Of a stretch of DNA of 64,000 nt, positions 19,401 through 27,578 are shown piece by piece (within the stretch, counting starts at the first letter, position 1; each line of letters begins with the position of its first letter). The stretch spans positions 2,232,001 to 2,296,000 of the forward strand of contig OY969418.1 in NCBI GenBank assembly GCA_963699175.1, written 5' to 3'. Both the position numbers and the translations under genes were made by a program. Under the pieces are notes generated by a model, which saw only the letters and a list, made by a program, of their open reading frames with translations, did no database searches and was not told where the DNA came from. Source of the stretch: JACPYM01 sp963699175 (GTDB lineage: Bacteria; Acidobacteriota; Blastocatellia; RBC074).

Positions 19401-19843
19401 GCGGCGGCAATTCACGCAATGTGCGCCGTCCTGATCTGCTTCCCGGCGTTAGTCCGTTCCTCAATCAGGATCGTACGATCCTCAATCCAGCGGCCTTTGC
19501 GATTCCGAAGCCTGGCACGTACGGCAATCTCGAGCGCAACTCGATACACGGGCCGAGTTTCTTCCAACAAGACTTGATCGTGGCCAAGAAGTTCGCCATC
19601 ACCGAGTCGGTCAACCTCGAATTCCGCTCGGAGTTCTTCAACATCTTCAACGTGACGAACTTTGCCAATCCACCCGCGCAGTTGCCCAACACTTACGGCG
19701 CTGGGGCGACATTGCAACCCGGGCAGCCTTTCACGACGGCACTGGCAGGCAGCGCCTTCGGCGTGGTCAATCGCACCGTAGAGCGTGTGGTCGGCTTGGG
19801 CACGAACCGGCAGATTCAGTTCGCACTGCGGCTCAATTTCTAA
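16472..19843 (+). CDS. Oar-like TonB-dependent outer-membrane protein with carboxypeptidase-regulatory domain
   Basis: A 1123-residue protein: signal peptide (1-29, ending ALAQ), a CarboxypepD_reg/CNA_B-like domain (about 32-110; ARIAGTVKDQTGAVVPNATI), a plug region (about 130-240; VKSLPLNGRQLSQL), then a large beta-barrel rich in N, Y, R and G ending in the terminal Phe of QIQFALRLNF. This is the SusC/Oar-type receptor greatly expanded in Acidobacteriota, and it probably imports oligomeric organic ligands through the outer membrane. GAGGAGAGG precedes the ATG. It follows a winged-helix regulator gene and ends at a strong terminator. Confidence 0.93.
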   Translation: MPRTSFSQRCLTALTLAVALIALSLTALAQTNARIAGTVKDQTGAVVPNATITVKNTRTGEERTSTSNGDGVFIVPALKPSVYNLQVTAGGFAKTEYTNIELVVGQALDLDAELKPVGASETINIAAGEEAALDTSSARMGANVNETEVKSLPLNGRQLSQLYLQAPGSLNSGSGTFGDIRFSGRAVEQNAVRYDGVEGSAIIDASPGNLNGEIASPFRLQASLENVQEFRVDSNSYPAEYGTGTGGQVNVVTKSGSNRFHGSVFEYLRNDKLDARNFFDRDFKSKLRLNQFGASLGGPIVKDKFFFFGSYEGYRVRSGINIVEGVPKLSRCATAVAAVRPLCEGAFLATGGIRIVTDPNTSPDFDIGQLLASNPVNENSGAVRFDFKPNANNSFYVRFFRDQGDNDQPQNVSGARAVYKYVPQNGVAAWQTTIGSTKINEVKLGYNSAYTRVAGFAPTIGGIDLSAVTLNLSGSVALANIPGQGNSAGLSIPGGLFRLNSATNGRGAPYTPYTIGLFDNFSWLRGNHSLKFGGELRFIRLYTDRLGGTTYSYSNLASFLTNTAATVQYAGDVSAPSAFNNGATGQRFAKQEYYIAYAQDEWKIKSNLTFNYGLRYEFYSPLREDQDRQVVFDIDKGVILPSDTTVYKALKTNFAPRLALTWSPNEKGTGFFGGGRTVIRGGFGLNYGPGQTEDQIQPIESDRVSSTLSNVTNAFPANIATIVANFNANPNNRSYQPRAYDRANYEVPERVFSYSVSLQQELPYKLALTLAYVGSQGRNLFLRSVANQITQVLTNVNPANAAIVIREFSIVTPGAAGQNPTVLNPFAEVDYKRSGGHDSYNALQMTLARRFNSGVTLNAQYTFGRSYGNTAGSNEALTAGNIARKTADFDYDDGYNNFDVRHTFNVSAIYALPWGKSLTGIHKTLLGGWEVGTIMNSRSGIPIPVQVTRPDIIYVDAAGLYYGNPAAGRTAVINTPGGGNSRNVRRPDLLPGVSPFLNQDRTILNPAAFAIPKPGTYGNLERNSIHGPSFFQQDLIVAKKFAITESVNLEFRSEFFNIFNVTNFANPPAQLPNTYGAGATLQPGQPFTTALAGSAFGVVNRTVERVVGLGTNRQIQFALRLNF

Positions 19844-19880
19844 CCCACCTACAAGGACACAATCCCGTTAAAGACTCCAA

Positions 19881-19918
19881 CGGGCTGCTGAAGTTCTCCC
19901 TTCGGCAGCCCGCTTTTT
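19881..19918 (+). terminator. Rho-independent terminator of the Oar-like gene
   Basis: CGGGCTGCTGAAG and CTTCGGCAGCCCG form a 13-bp stem with one G-T pair and a short loop, followed by CTTTTTAT. The remaining bases up to 20159 contain a possible weak promoter near 20024-20050 (TTGCGC, then TATTAT). Confidence 0.85.
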
Positions 19919-20159
19919 ATTTCGATCAATAACGACAGCCGTTCCAGCCGCTCACCTTAAATATTTAACCTCGCCCTCTGTTTCCACATTTTTCTCTTAC
20001 TCGACCGCAAAAAAGGCTTGCGCTGGCTGACTTCGGTGCTATTATCTGCGCCGCCTTACGTGGCTTTACGTTGATCTAACATCAAATTTACACCGTGTGT
20101 TAAGCGACCGCTCAAGAGCATCCTCCCGCCGCAGCACCAATTGAAAAGGAGGTCGTAGT

Positions 20160-21014
20160 ATGACCGGCAAGCAGTATCGTTTCCTTTTCCTCACCATCCT
20201 TTGGTTGAGTGGCCTGTGCCTCACAGGTTATGCGCAAAGCTCGCGCACGGAGTCTGCCGCTTCGTACCGTGCGCGCGGTAATCAATACTTACAACAAGGT
20301 GAATGGGAACGCGCGGTAGCGGATTACAGCCTAGCCATCGTGTTTGACCCGCAAGATGCTCTGAGTTATCTCAATCGCGGCATGGCGAAGTTTGAAATGC
20401 ACGATCTGCCGGGCGCGATCAACGATTACAGTCGTGCGCTGACGTTGCAACCACAGTTGGCGCAAGCTCCCTACAATCGCGGGCTGGCGCGCAAGGCGCA
20501 GGGTGATTTGGACGGCGCGTTGGCCGATTTCGATTTGGCATTACAACTGCAACCACATTTGGCCGAAGCCTACAACAATCGCGGCAACGTGCGGCGGAGC
20601 AAAGGCGATCTAGCGGGTGCATTGAGCGATTACGCAGAGGCGCTCAAACTCAATCCGAAGCTCGCCGAAGTCTACAACAATCGCGCCAACATTCGGTTCG
20701 CTACGCGCGACTTGCACGGTGCGTTGAGCGATTACGAACAGGCGCTCAAACTCAACCCGCAGTACGCAACGGCTTATCACAATCGCAGTCTGGTGCGGAA
20801 AGCGTTGGGAGATATTCAGGGCGCACTCAATGACCTCAATCAAGCTCTCGCACTCGACCCGCAATTGCCGGATGCTTATCTGCAACGTGGCTTGCTCTAC
20901 TGGCAGCAAGGCCAGCGCGAAGTGGCACAAAACGATTTTGACGAATGCGTGCGGCTCGCTCCGAATTTGCAAACGACGATTGAACGCCGTATGGCACAGA
21001 GCAACACACGCTGA
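20160..21014 (+). CDS. Secreted tetratricopeptide-repeat protein
   Basis: A 284-residue protein with a signal peptide (1-26, ending GYAQ) and about seven consecutive 34-residue TPR units (residues about 33-270). Each shows the A-Y-N-R-G / G-x-L-x-x-A-x-x-D-Y/F-x-x-A-L-x-L-x-P pattern (for example YNNRGNVRRSKGDLAGALSD). TPR superhelices bind peptides or partner proteins, here in the periplasm. A perfect AAAGGAGG lies seven bases before the ATG. It forms a single-gene unit, with a terminator directly after it and none of its neighbours suggesting a partner. Confidence 0.92.
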   Translation: MTGKQYRFLFLTILWLSGLCLTGYAQSSRTESAASYRARGNQYLQQGEWERAVADYSLAIVFDPQDALSYLNRGMAKFEMHDLPGAINDYSRALTLQPQLAQAPYNRGLARKAQGDLDGALADFDLALQLQPHLAEAYNNRGNVRRSKGDLAGALSDYAEALKLNPKLAEVYNNRANIRFATRDLHGALSDYEQALKLNPQYATAYHNRSLVRKALGDIQGALNDLNQALALDPQLPDAYLQRGLLYWQQGQREVAQNDFDECVRLAPNLQTTIERRMAQSNTR

Positions 21015-21081
21015 GCACATCCATTGAGTAATTCCTTACGCTGACTTAACACCAACCAAACCATGTCTGAGGTAGATTGAG

Positions 21082-21113
21082 GCCGAGAGTAGCTGATTGC
21101 TCTCGGCTTTTTT
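21082..21113 (+). terminator. Rho-independent terminator after the TPR gene
   Basis: GCCGAGAG (21082-21089) pairs with CTCTCGGC (21100-21107), followed by TTTTTTA. It separates the TPR gene from arsC. Confidence 0.9.
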
Positions 21114-21149
21114 ATTCACCCAGAACTTTTCTAAAAGAGGAACAGCCCG

Positions 21150-21587
21150 ATGAATGGCTCTAGCGATAAAAAGCTCCGCGTCCTGATTCTCTGCACCGGC
21201 AATTCCGCGCGCAGCCAGATGGCTGAAGGCCTGTTGCGCCATGACGGCGGCGAACGATTTGAAGTTTACAGCGCGGGCACAAAGGCGAGTATTGTGCGGC
21301 CTGAAGCGATTCAAGCGATGCGCGAGATCGGCATTGACATCTCGCAGCACCGCTCAAAACAGCTCGATGAATTTTGGGGGCAGGAGTTCGATTACGTCAT
21401 CACTGTCTGCGACCACGCGAACGAAGTCTGCCCCGTCTTCCCCGGCAAGACACGGCGCATTCATCAGAGCTTTGAAGACCCGCCTGCGCCCGGCGTCGGT
21501 ACTGACGAATATCGGCTGAGCATCTTTCGGCGCGTGCGCGATGAGATACGAACGTGGTTGCGGAGCTTCACCGCCGCTACCGAATGA
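21150..21587 (+). CDS. arsC: Arsenate reductase, low-molecular-weight phosphatase fold
   Basis: A 145-residue protein of the LMW-PTP-like ArsC family. The P-loop is CTGNSARS (Cys15, Arg21), and the two further redox cysteines Cys87 and Cys94 lie in VITVCDHANEVCPVFPG, so it should be a thioredoxin-linked arsenate reductase rather than a tyrosine phosphatase. It converts arsenate to arsenite in the cytosol. AAGAGGAACAGCCCG precedes the ATG. No arsenite exporter or ArsR repressor is next to it; it lies alone between two terminators, so the efflux step must be encoded elsewhere. Confidence 0.92.
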   Translation: MNGSSDKKLRVLILCTGNSARSQMAEGLLRHDGGERFEVYSAGTKASIVRPEAIQAMREIGIDISQHRSKQLDEFWGQEFDYVITVCDHANEVCPVFPGKTRRIHQSFEDPPAPGVGTDEYRLSIFRRVRDEIRTWLRSFTAATE

Positions 21588-21606
21588 AAATTGGCTGGAG
21601 ACGCCA

Positions 21607-21635
21607 AGGGCGCACCATCGAGTGCGCCCTTTTTG
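21607..21635 (+). terminator. Rho-independent terminator after arsC
   Basis: AGGGCGCAC pairs with GTGCGCCCT across a short loop, followed by TTTTG. Confidence 0.85.
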
Positions 21636-21682
21636 ATTAGCGGTACTCTAAATCAAAACATACAAGATTGGGACACACACTG

Positions 21683-21772
21683 GGTGCGGTATAAGTAGCG
21701 GTAGTGATCTGGTGTTGCGGGAGCGTACGCCTTGTGAGTTCACCAGGTCGCTACCGCTACCTGTACCGCACC
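21683..21772. repeat. 32-bp inverted repeat element
   Basis: Arms 21683-21714 and 21741-21772 begin and end with GGTGCGGTA / TACCGCACC. They are reverse complements except for four transition-type differences, around a 26-bp loop. It is non-coding, between arsC and a convergent large gene. Confidence 0.85.
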
Positions 21773-21815
21773 AATGTTTACAGAAATCCTGGTGTCATCT
21801 CACCGCTATTCACTG

Positions 21816-24800
21816 CTATCTCACTGTGAAAGCGTTAGCTTTAGTGCTTGAGCCACCGTCAGGATTAGTGACCGTGACATCGCGCACCGACCTGATGGCA
21901 TTGGTGGAAACTCTGATGGTGGCCGTCAATCTTGTGCTTGATTCGTACCTGGTAAAGATCGTTAGCCCAAAACCTTCAATGCTGATCTTAGCTTGCGGCA
22001 CGAAGCCATCGCCGATAATGGTTAGCGTAATCCGCTCTCCTGGATCGGCAAAGCCTGGATAGATCTGATCAATCTTGATAGGAATACGAACTTGATGCGG
22101 TTCGTCAGATGAAGAACTGGCATTGAAGTTCGTGTCGCTTGCATAGCTCGCTCGCAACGTTCTAGCGCCAGCCGTGCTTAGCGTTAGCACACAACTCCCC
22201 GCAGTCACAGTGCCGGTGCAGGAATCTACCCCATCAGTTATGGTGACATTGCCTGTCAGTGTACCGCTGCCCGAAGCGTTAGCAGCAACCTGATAATTGA
22301 CTGTCACCTGCTGGCCAACCAGAGATGGATCAGGCGTATCGGCGATGATCGTAGTCGTCGTGTTTGCTCGCGCTATCGAGAAAGTCCGCGCGACGTCCGG
22401 GGCCGGGCTGAAGTTCGCGTCGCCCGCTTGTGAAGCGGTGATAATGCAGCTTCCGGCTCCGGTGAGTGTGACAACGGCTCCATTCACCGTGCAATTGCCG
22501 CTCGCCGCAAATGACACAGGAAGCCCTGAGCTGGCAGTAGCCGACACCGCGAAAGGAGCATCGCCAAAAGTCTTGTTCGCTAACTGAGCGAAACTGATCG
22601 TCTGGGTTGGAGTATCAATGATGGTGACGGTCGCGGTGCCATTCGCGCCGACATCATAGCTACCCGTGTCTCCCAGGATCAGAGTTAAAGTTTCATTGCC
22701 TTCCACCAGGTTATCTTTGACCGGTGTGATCGTGATTTCGACAAATGATTGGCCGGCAGGGATCGTTGCCGCGCCCGTGAGCGTTGGCGTGTAATCAGCG
22801 CTCGTGGCCTGTCCTGGCCCAGTGGCGATGGTGTAGCTGGCAGTCAACGGCCCAAGCAAGCTGCCAGTGCGAGTAATGCGGAAAGTACCGGTGTTGTTTC
22901 CAGTTTCCGCCGCGTTGGCGTCTGTGGCCGTGATGTTGATGATCGGTGTTGACGAAGCGCCGATGGTTCCGGGAGAGCCGATTTCAGTGCTGTCATTTGC
23001 TGCGGCGAACGCGCCATTGCCCCCAACCGCACTCAAAAGCGAAATAGTAGTGTTGTTCAGTCCAGCCGCATTATCAAAGGTCGGGAATGGGCCGGTGGGA
23101 GAAGCGCCAAAGGTCACGCTTGCCTGCACCGCACCTGCGCTGTCGAACAGATTGACCTGATCGCCTCCGGTGCTTAGGCCGATGCCTGCGCCGCTGTAGC
23201 TGCCGATTCGCAGGCTGGTCGGCGGATTGGCGCCGAACCAAAGAGTCTTGAAGGCGGCGCTCTTGCCGGCGAGATCGGTGGTTTCCAGGAAAATTACCGA
23301 TTCGCCAGGGGCAATGCTGGTGATGCCATTCAACTCTACCGCGGTATTGAATGAGCGCGAGTCATCGTCCACCCTCCAGCCGACGATGGTCGCAGTGGCG
23401 GTGCCTACGTTCGTTACCTCGAACCAATCAACGGCAAGACTGGGAACGCTATTGCCGCTTGACCAGGGTGCCACCTCGGAAATGATGAGCGAGGCGCTTC
23501 CACCCACAGAGGGTGTAACCATCAGGATATAGTTAGTGGTTGCATCCGGTGTGCTGCCGACTGCGGGGTCATCTACATTGACGGCGACGTTGTAGGCGGG
23601 CTTGACCGTAGAGTTTAGAGCGACTCCCGCTTTCAGATACAACGCCGTACCGATAATCTGGAAAGCATTAGCGTCTGTTCCGGTAACAGTCAGGTTGTTG
23701 CGCCCAAGTCCGTCGTCAGTAACGATAATGTCCGCCAATTTAACTGGTGCCGCGGTGCTGGTATTTGCCGGAATCGAAGTGACAGTATTGTTCAGCCTGA
23801 TTGCAGTTGGCGCTAGGTTCGGAGCGGTGGACGGCGCATAAACCCAAAGCTGCGGATGATCCATGTCACCGCCGCCATTCTCGCTCACCACGTAAAGGTT
23901 GCCATCGCGATCCATCGTCAAGCCTTCATGAGTCTGGTCAGCAACAGACAAAGGATTGCCGGGATCGGCGACGATCGTCATCCTACTGAAGACGGTTCCG
24001 GATCGGTCAGTGTTAATGATCTGACCTGATTCCTGGCTCAACACTAGCAGATGGCTGAAATCGGGTTGTCCAGTCAGGGACGGCAGATTCGACAGCGCGA
24101 ACACGTCAGAAAAGTCCGCCAGGTTGGCCAAAGCCGGATTGAACAGATTGGTCGAACCCGTTGCTGTCGGCGAACCGTTGGTCGCGGTTTTAGCGACAAA
24201 ATCAATACCGGTCTGGAAAATTGATTGTGGGTCCGCCTCTTTGACGAAAATAAATCCGCTGGTCAGCGGATCATAGGAGAGGCCTTCAAGCCCAATGTTT
24301 CCGATTGTCGTGCCGAGTTTGACGGTTTGCACGTCAGTTCTACGCAGAATGCCGCCGCCTACATACGTGAACAAATTGACTTGCCGGTCTCTCTCCTCTA
24401 CCAACACGAACTTGCCGCCGCCCACATAAGTGATGCCTTCCGGATCGAAAAATTCCGTGCCCTGTGCGCTTGAACCAGGAGCCAGCGTCATGGTGTCAAT
24501 CAGTTGCCCGGTTTTCGTGACCTGAGTCACGGAGGTGCCGCCATCGCCTGTGATAAACAAGGTATCGGTGTCCCAGTTGTAGGTCACCCCCGAGGCTTCT
24601 TGCGCCAGCACATTGTTGGGTGGATGGGCAGTCCGCGTAGGTTCAGGCAGATCGAAGCGGCCGATCCTGACATACGTGGATAGATCAACTGAGGTAACTG
24701 GTGCTGCGGCCCTGGTAACATGTCCGCCTAGCCCTGCCTGGACACGTTGAATTGAAAGGCCCGCGACCGTGCCGAGCACGAGGGCAATCATAAGTAGGAA

Positions 24801-24830
24801 GGCAAATAGTTTGGAAAATCCTTTGTTCAC
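21816..24830 (-). CDS. Large secreted multidomain protein (YjiK/phytase-like propeller, lamin-tail, Calx-beta and Ig-like domains)
   Basis: A 1004-residue protein with a signal peptide (1-32). Order: a propeller-like region (about 45-335) of the SdiA-regulated/esterase-like phytase type (ASGVTYNWDTDTLFITGDGG; EGLSYDPLTSGFIFV; HEGLTMDRDGNLYVVSENGG); a cadherin-like stretch to about 440; a lamin-tail domain (about 450-600, LIISEVAPWSSGN); Calx-beta (about 635-745); an Ig-like/MBG domain (about 755-825); a Big_3-like domain (about 830-925); and a terminal IPT-like domain. It is probably a surface or exported adhesive or hydrolytic protein. The start is GTG, with AGGAGA spaced correctly. No sorting signal is seen at the C-terminus. 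Confidence 0.85.
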   Translation of the reverse strand: MNKGFSKLFAFLLMIALVLGTVAGLSIQRVQAGLGGHVTRAAAPVTSVDLSTYVRIGRFDLPEPTRTAHPPNNVLAQEASGVTYNWDTDTLFITGDGGTSVTQVTKTGQLIDTMTLAPGSSAQGTEFFDPEGITYVGGGKFVLVEERDRQVNLFTYVGGGILRRTDVQTVKLGTTIGNIGLEGLSYDPLTSGFIFVKEADPQSIFQTGIDFVAKTATNGSPTATGSTNLFNPALANLADFSDVFALSNLPSLTGQPDFSHLLVLSQESGQIINTDRSGTVFSRMTIVADPGNPLSVADQTHEGLTMDRDGNLYVVSENGGGDMDHPQLWVYAPSTAPNLAPTAIRLNNTVTSIPANTSTAAPVKLADIIVTDDGLGRNNLTVTGTDANAFQIIGTALYLKAGVALNSTVKPAYNVAVNVDDPAVGSTPDATTNYILMVTPSVGGSASLIISEVAPWSSGNSVPSLAVDWFEVTNVGTATATIVGWRVDDDSRSFNTAVELNGITSIAPGESVIFLETTDLAGKSAAFKTLWFGANPPTSLRIGSYSGAGIGLSTGGDQVNLFDSAGAVQASVTFGASPTGPFPTFDNAAGLNNTTISLLSAVGGNGAFAAANDSTEIGSPGTIGASSTPIINITATDANAAETGNNTGTFRITRTGSLLGPLTASYTIATGPGQATSADYTPTLTGAATIPAGQSFVEITITPVKDNLVEGNETLTLILGDTGSYDVGANGTATVTIIDTPTQTISFAQLANKTFGDAPFAVSATASSGLPVSFAASGNCTVNGAVVTLTGAGSCIITASQAGDANFSPAPDVARTFSIARANTTTTIIADTPDPSLVGQQVTVNYQVAANASGSGTLTGNVTITDGVDSCTGTVTAGSCVLTLSTAGARTLRASYASDTNFNASSSSDEPHQVRIPIKIDQIYPGFADPGERITLTIIGDGFVPQAKISIEGFGLTIFTRYESSTRLTATIRVSTNAIRSVRDVTVTNPDGGSSTKANAFTVR

Positions 24831-24945
24831 GGTTTATCTCCTAGATAAAAAGTCGTGCGATCAGAATTGAAGTTCGTTTGTGAGAGATGGAAATGCGTCA
24901 AGGTAACCGGTCTGTAGCAAATCCGCTAGCTTTGACTTCGATCAG

Positions 24946-25230
24946 CTACAGACCGATGGGCATAATATTGGCGATGAACTGCCCGCGTTCATTAGTTGTC
25001 AGCGTGTGCGTGTAGCCGGTCTCGCTATTGCGCACGATCACCGGCGCGTCGGCAACAACTTTTGCGTCGAGCGCAGTGACGATGTCTTCAACAGTGGCGC
25101 TGTCCGAATCGGACTGCGCGCGCACGGTGGTGAAGAGCGCAGAGACGCCGAACAACGTAGCGGCAAGCAGGAAATAGAATTTCGCCTTATCGCAACACGA
25201 CGGTTGTGCCCGAGTGGGTACTGGACGCAT
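24946..25230 (-). CDS. Small secreted protein, truncated Oar/carboxypeptidase-regulatory-like
   Basis: A 94-residue protein with a basic N-terminus, one hydrophobic segment (about 16-39, FYFLLAATLFGVSALFTTVRA) and a stretch APVIVRNSETGYTHTLTTNE that matches the first beta-strands of the CarboxypepD_reg domain of Oar-like receptors. It stops at NIMPIGL, where such proteins normally continue with a plug and barrel. GGGAGG seven bases upstream supports translation. It may be the 5' relic of a receptor gene or a free-standing small domain. Confidence 0.55.
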   Translation of the reverse strand: MRPVPTRAQPSCCDKAKFYFLLAATLFGVSALFTTVRAQSDSDSATVEDIVTALDAKVVADAPVIVRNSETGYTHTLTTNERGQFIANIMPIGL

Positions 25231-25780
25231 CGGTAACCTCCCTGGTAATAGCTTAATGGTAGCCCGGTTGTGGTTCGAAGCTTGTGAATAGACATTACTG
25301 CTGGAATACAGTCAAGCAAGTTAGCAGGCGCGGGTAAAATCGGCGTTAATCACGGCTCAAATCCTGCTTAAGCTTGCCGGGGGGTAGCCAACGGAATTGG
25401 ATAGTGGCTCAAGCGGGTGAGGCGACGAGAGATTTTAGCGCTGTAGAAAGAGTCGCAAGCAAATGTAGCAATCACCCGTTGTAGCGTTGTTTTTGTTAAG
25501 CAGTTTTGCCATTCTTGACGGTGTTCAGCGCTGAACAAGCCGGACAAGAGATTTCTTCATAGCACATAACAACAGAAGCATACCTTGTCTGGACTGTTTA
25601 ATCCGCTCATCATCATTCTCAAACCACGACCGAACCTTTGACGGCGCGCGCCGATCATTCGTTTTCGTTTCAGTGGTGGAATCTATTGCTGAAGGCAATA
25701 TAACCGGCGGCGACAGCACGTGGCTTCACCGCGAATGGGCGAGCCAAGCAAGTCTGAGGACGTTCTCTGGAGGTTCATTG
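25231..25780. other. Gene-free region with a perfect 16-bp palindrome
   Basis: No credible gene. TGTTCAGCGCTGAACA (25522-25537) is a perfect palindrome, preceded by TTGACG (25515-25520), 244 bp before the epimerase start. It may be an operator; no matching -10 was found. Confidence 0.4.
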
Positions 25781-26770
25781 ATGAGAGTTCTGATCACCGG
25801 CGGCGCCGGTTTCATTGGCTCACACTTGGCAGATCAGCATCATAAGCGCGGCGACGAGGTCTACATTATTGATGACCTTTCGACCGGAGCTATGGAGAAT
25901 ATCGAACAACTGAAAGGCTTGCCCCGTTTTCACTACCATCTGGATACGGTCACTAATCAACGCTTGACGGCTGAGTTAGTGGATACCTGTGACGTGATCT
26001 ATCACTTGGCGGCGGCGGTCGGTGTACGCTTAATAGTGGAAAGCCCGGTACGCACCATCGAGACGAATATTCGCGGCACTGAAGTCGTACTTGAGCTTGC
26101 CGCCAAGAAACGCAAGCGCGTGCTGGTCGCTTCAACTTCTGAGGTTTATGGCAAACGCAACACTACGCCTTTCAGCGAAGACGATGACTTGATCCTGGGA
26201 CCGACCAACAAGGGGCGTTGGAGCTACGCCTGCTCGAAGGCGATTGATGAATTTCTGGCGATTGCCTACTGGAAAGAGAAACGTGTCCCGACCGTAATTG
26301 CGCGACTCTTCAATACGGTCGGGCCACGCCAAACAGGACAGTATGGAATGGTGATTCCGAGCCTAGTGCGTCAAGCGCTCAAGGGCGAAGCCATCACCGT
26401 TTACGGCGACGGCTCACAAACGCGCTGCTTCACCCACGTCACGGACGTCGTCGGCGGGTTGATGAAATTGTGCGAACACCCGCAGGCGGTCGGCGAGGTT
26501 TACAATATCGGCGGCAATCAGGAAGTGTCTATTCTGGAGTTAGCCGAACGCATCAAATCATTGACCGGCTCCGCTTCACCTATCGTTTTCATACCATATC
26601 ACGAAGCATACGAGACTGGCTTTGAAGATATGCTGCGGCGCGTGCCCGATCTCACCAAGCTCCAACGTCTGATTGGCTACGAGCCGCAGCACACGCTGGA
26701 TGACATTCTGCGCAGCGTGATTGATTATCAACGAACCAAAATGGACATTCTCCCTTCGACCTATTCCTAG
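25781..26770 (+). CDS. NAD-dependent sugar-nucleotide epimerase/dehydratase (extended SDR)
   Basis: About 329 residues of the extended short-chain dehydrogenase family. The Rossmann motif GGAGFIGSHLADQ starts at residue 7, the catalytic Ser/Tyr/Lys lie in STSEVYGK and YACSKAIDE, and the substrate-binding FNTVGPRQTGQYGMV and GDGSQTRCFTHV are typical of UDP-sugar epimerases and UDP-glucuronate decarboxylases. It probably acts on a nucleotide sugar for cell-surface polysaccharide; the exact reaction is not clear. GGAGG seven bases before the ATG at 25781 decides the start, although the frame is open from 25673. No other glycan gene is adjacent. Confidence 0.88.
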   Translation: MRVLITGGAGFIGSHLADQHHKRGDEVYIIDDLSTGAMENIEQLKGLPRFHYHLDTVTNQRLTAELVDTCDVIYHLAAAVGVRLIVESPVRTIETNIRGTEVVLELAAKKRKRVLVASTSEVYGKRNTTPFSEDDDLILGPTNKGRWSYACSKAIDEFLAIAYWKEKRVPTVIARLFNTVGPRQTGQYGMVIPSLVRQALKGEAITVYGDGSQTRCFTHVTDVVGGLMKLCEHPQAVGEVYNIGGNQEVSILELAERIKSLTGSASPIVFIPYHEAYETGFEDMLRRVPDLTKLQRLIGYEPQHTLDDILRSVIDYQRTKMDILPSTYS

Positions 26771-26967
26771 CCCTGGCTGACGCAGGAACACCTATGCTTC
26801 TTATCCCTGGTTTTGTATTCTGCTCCCAGGCTTAGCCCTTAGGCACTGTCTTCGCAGCTCGCCACCGCTGCCCGCTTCATCAGGAAAAAACTGCGAAGAT
26901 AGAGGTCGTCAGATACCCACAACTTTGTCGCTGCCCTTCTTTCTTTGGGCTTTTACCGATTGAGTTA

Positions 26968-27538
26968 CACGACTTGGAAAGTTATCCCCTTGCGTAGAGT
27001 GTCCGTCAAAGTTTTGCACACGGGGAAACGGACTGTTCGGCACGCGTAGCGCAATCTGCCGAGCATTCGTTTCTACACAAGTCCGCGCTCCTCTAGCTCC
27101 GTAGGAGCGCAATGTTTATAGCATCGTAAGCCAGCGCAGCGTTTAGCTCCGTAGGAGCGGCATCTGCTAGCCTCAGATGCCGCTCCTACGGAGCTAGGAG
27201 GCTATTGACGCAACCCCCTAAAAACATTGCGCTCCTACGGAGCGGGGAAAATTTGTGTAGAAACGAATGCTGCCGAGGTTGCGCCGCTGCGTTGCCGAAG
27301 TGATGGGGGAAACGGATATATGTGATGTGAAGCCGCGCAACCTCGGCAGCTAAAGTTTCTACACAAGTCTGGTGCTGGCTCGTAAGTCCTTTGCTTTGAG
27401 AAATGGCATTTTCGACGCGAGCGCCATAAGTCCCTTAGAATTGGCACAACTCAAACTTGTGTAGAAACTTTAGCTCGGCAGGTTGCGCTACGCAGGTTCA
27501 GCCATCTGATCACGGAGTGGTAACTTTCCAAAGTCGTG
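26968..27538. repeat. Cloverleaf-like composite of nested perfect inverted repeats
   Basis: A 571-bp non-coding element. Outer arms 26968-26984/27521-27538 (one inserted A) and 27044-27063/27474-27493 (20 bp, one mismatch) enclose three lobes. Lobe 1 has 27063-27080/27253-27270 (18 bp perfect), 27096-27117/27222-27243 (22 bp perfect) and 27144-27166/27174-27196 (23 bp perfect, 7-bp loop). Lobe 2 is 27269-27284/27335-27350 (16 bp). Lobe 3 is 27349-27368/27455-27474 (20 bp). Neighbouring lobes overlap by two bases (GC). It lies between the epimerase and SnoaL-like genes. No long ORF is believable within it. Confidence 0.9.
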
Positions 27539-27578
27539 AACTGGACCGCTTTGCGCTACGATTGCCGAATGTTCAGTC

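Noticed and set aside
27096..27243. CRISPR-like repeats (recurring CTCCGTAGGAGCG)
   Set aside because: The copies are arms of nested inverted repeats, not evenly spaced direct repeats with unique spacers.
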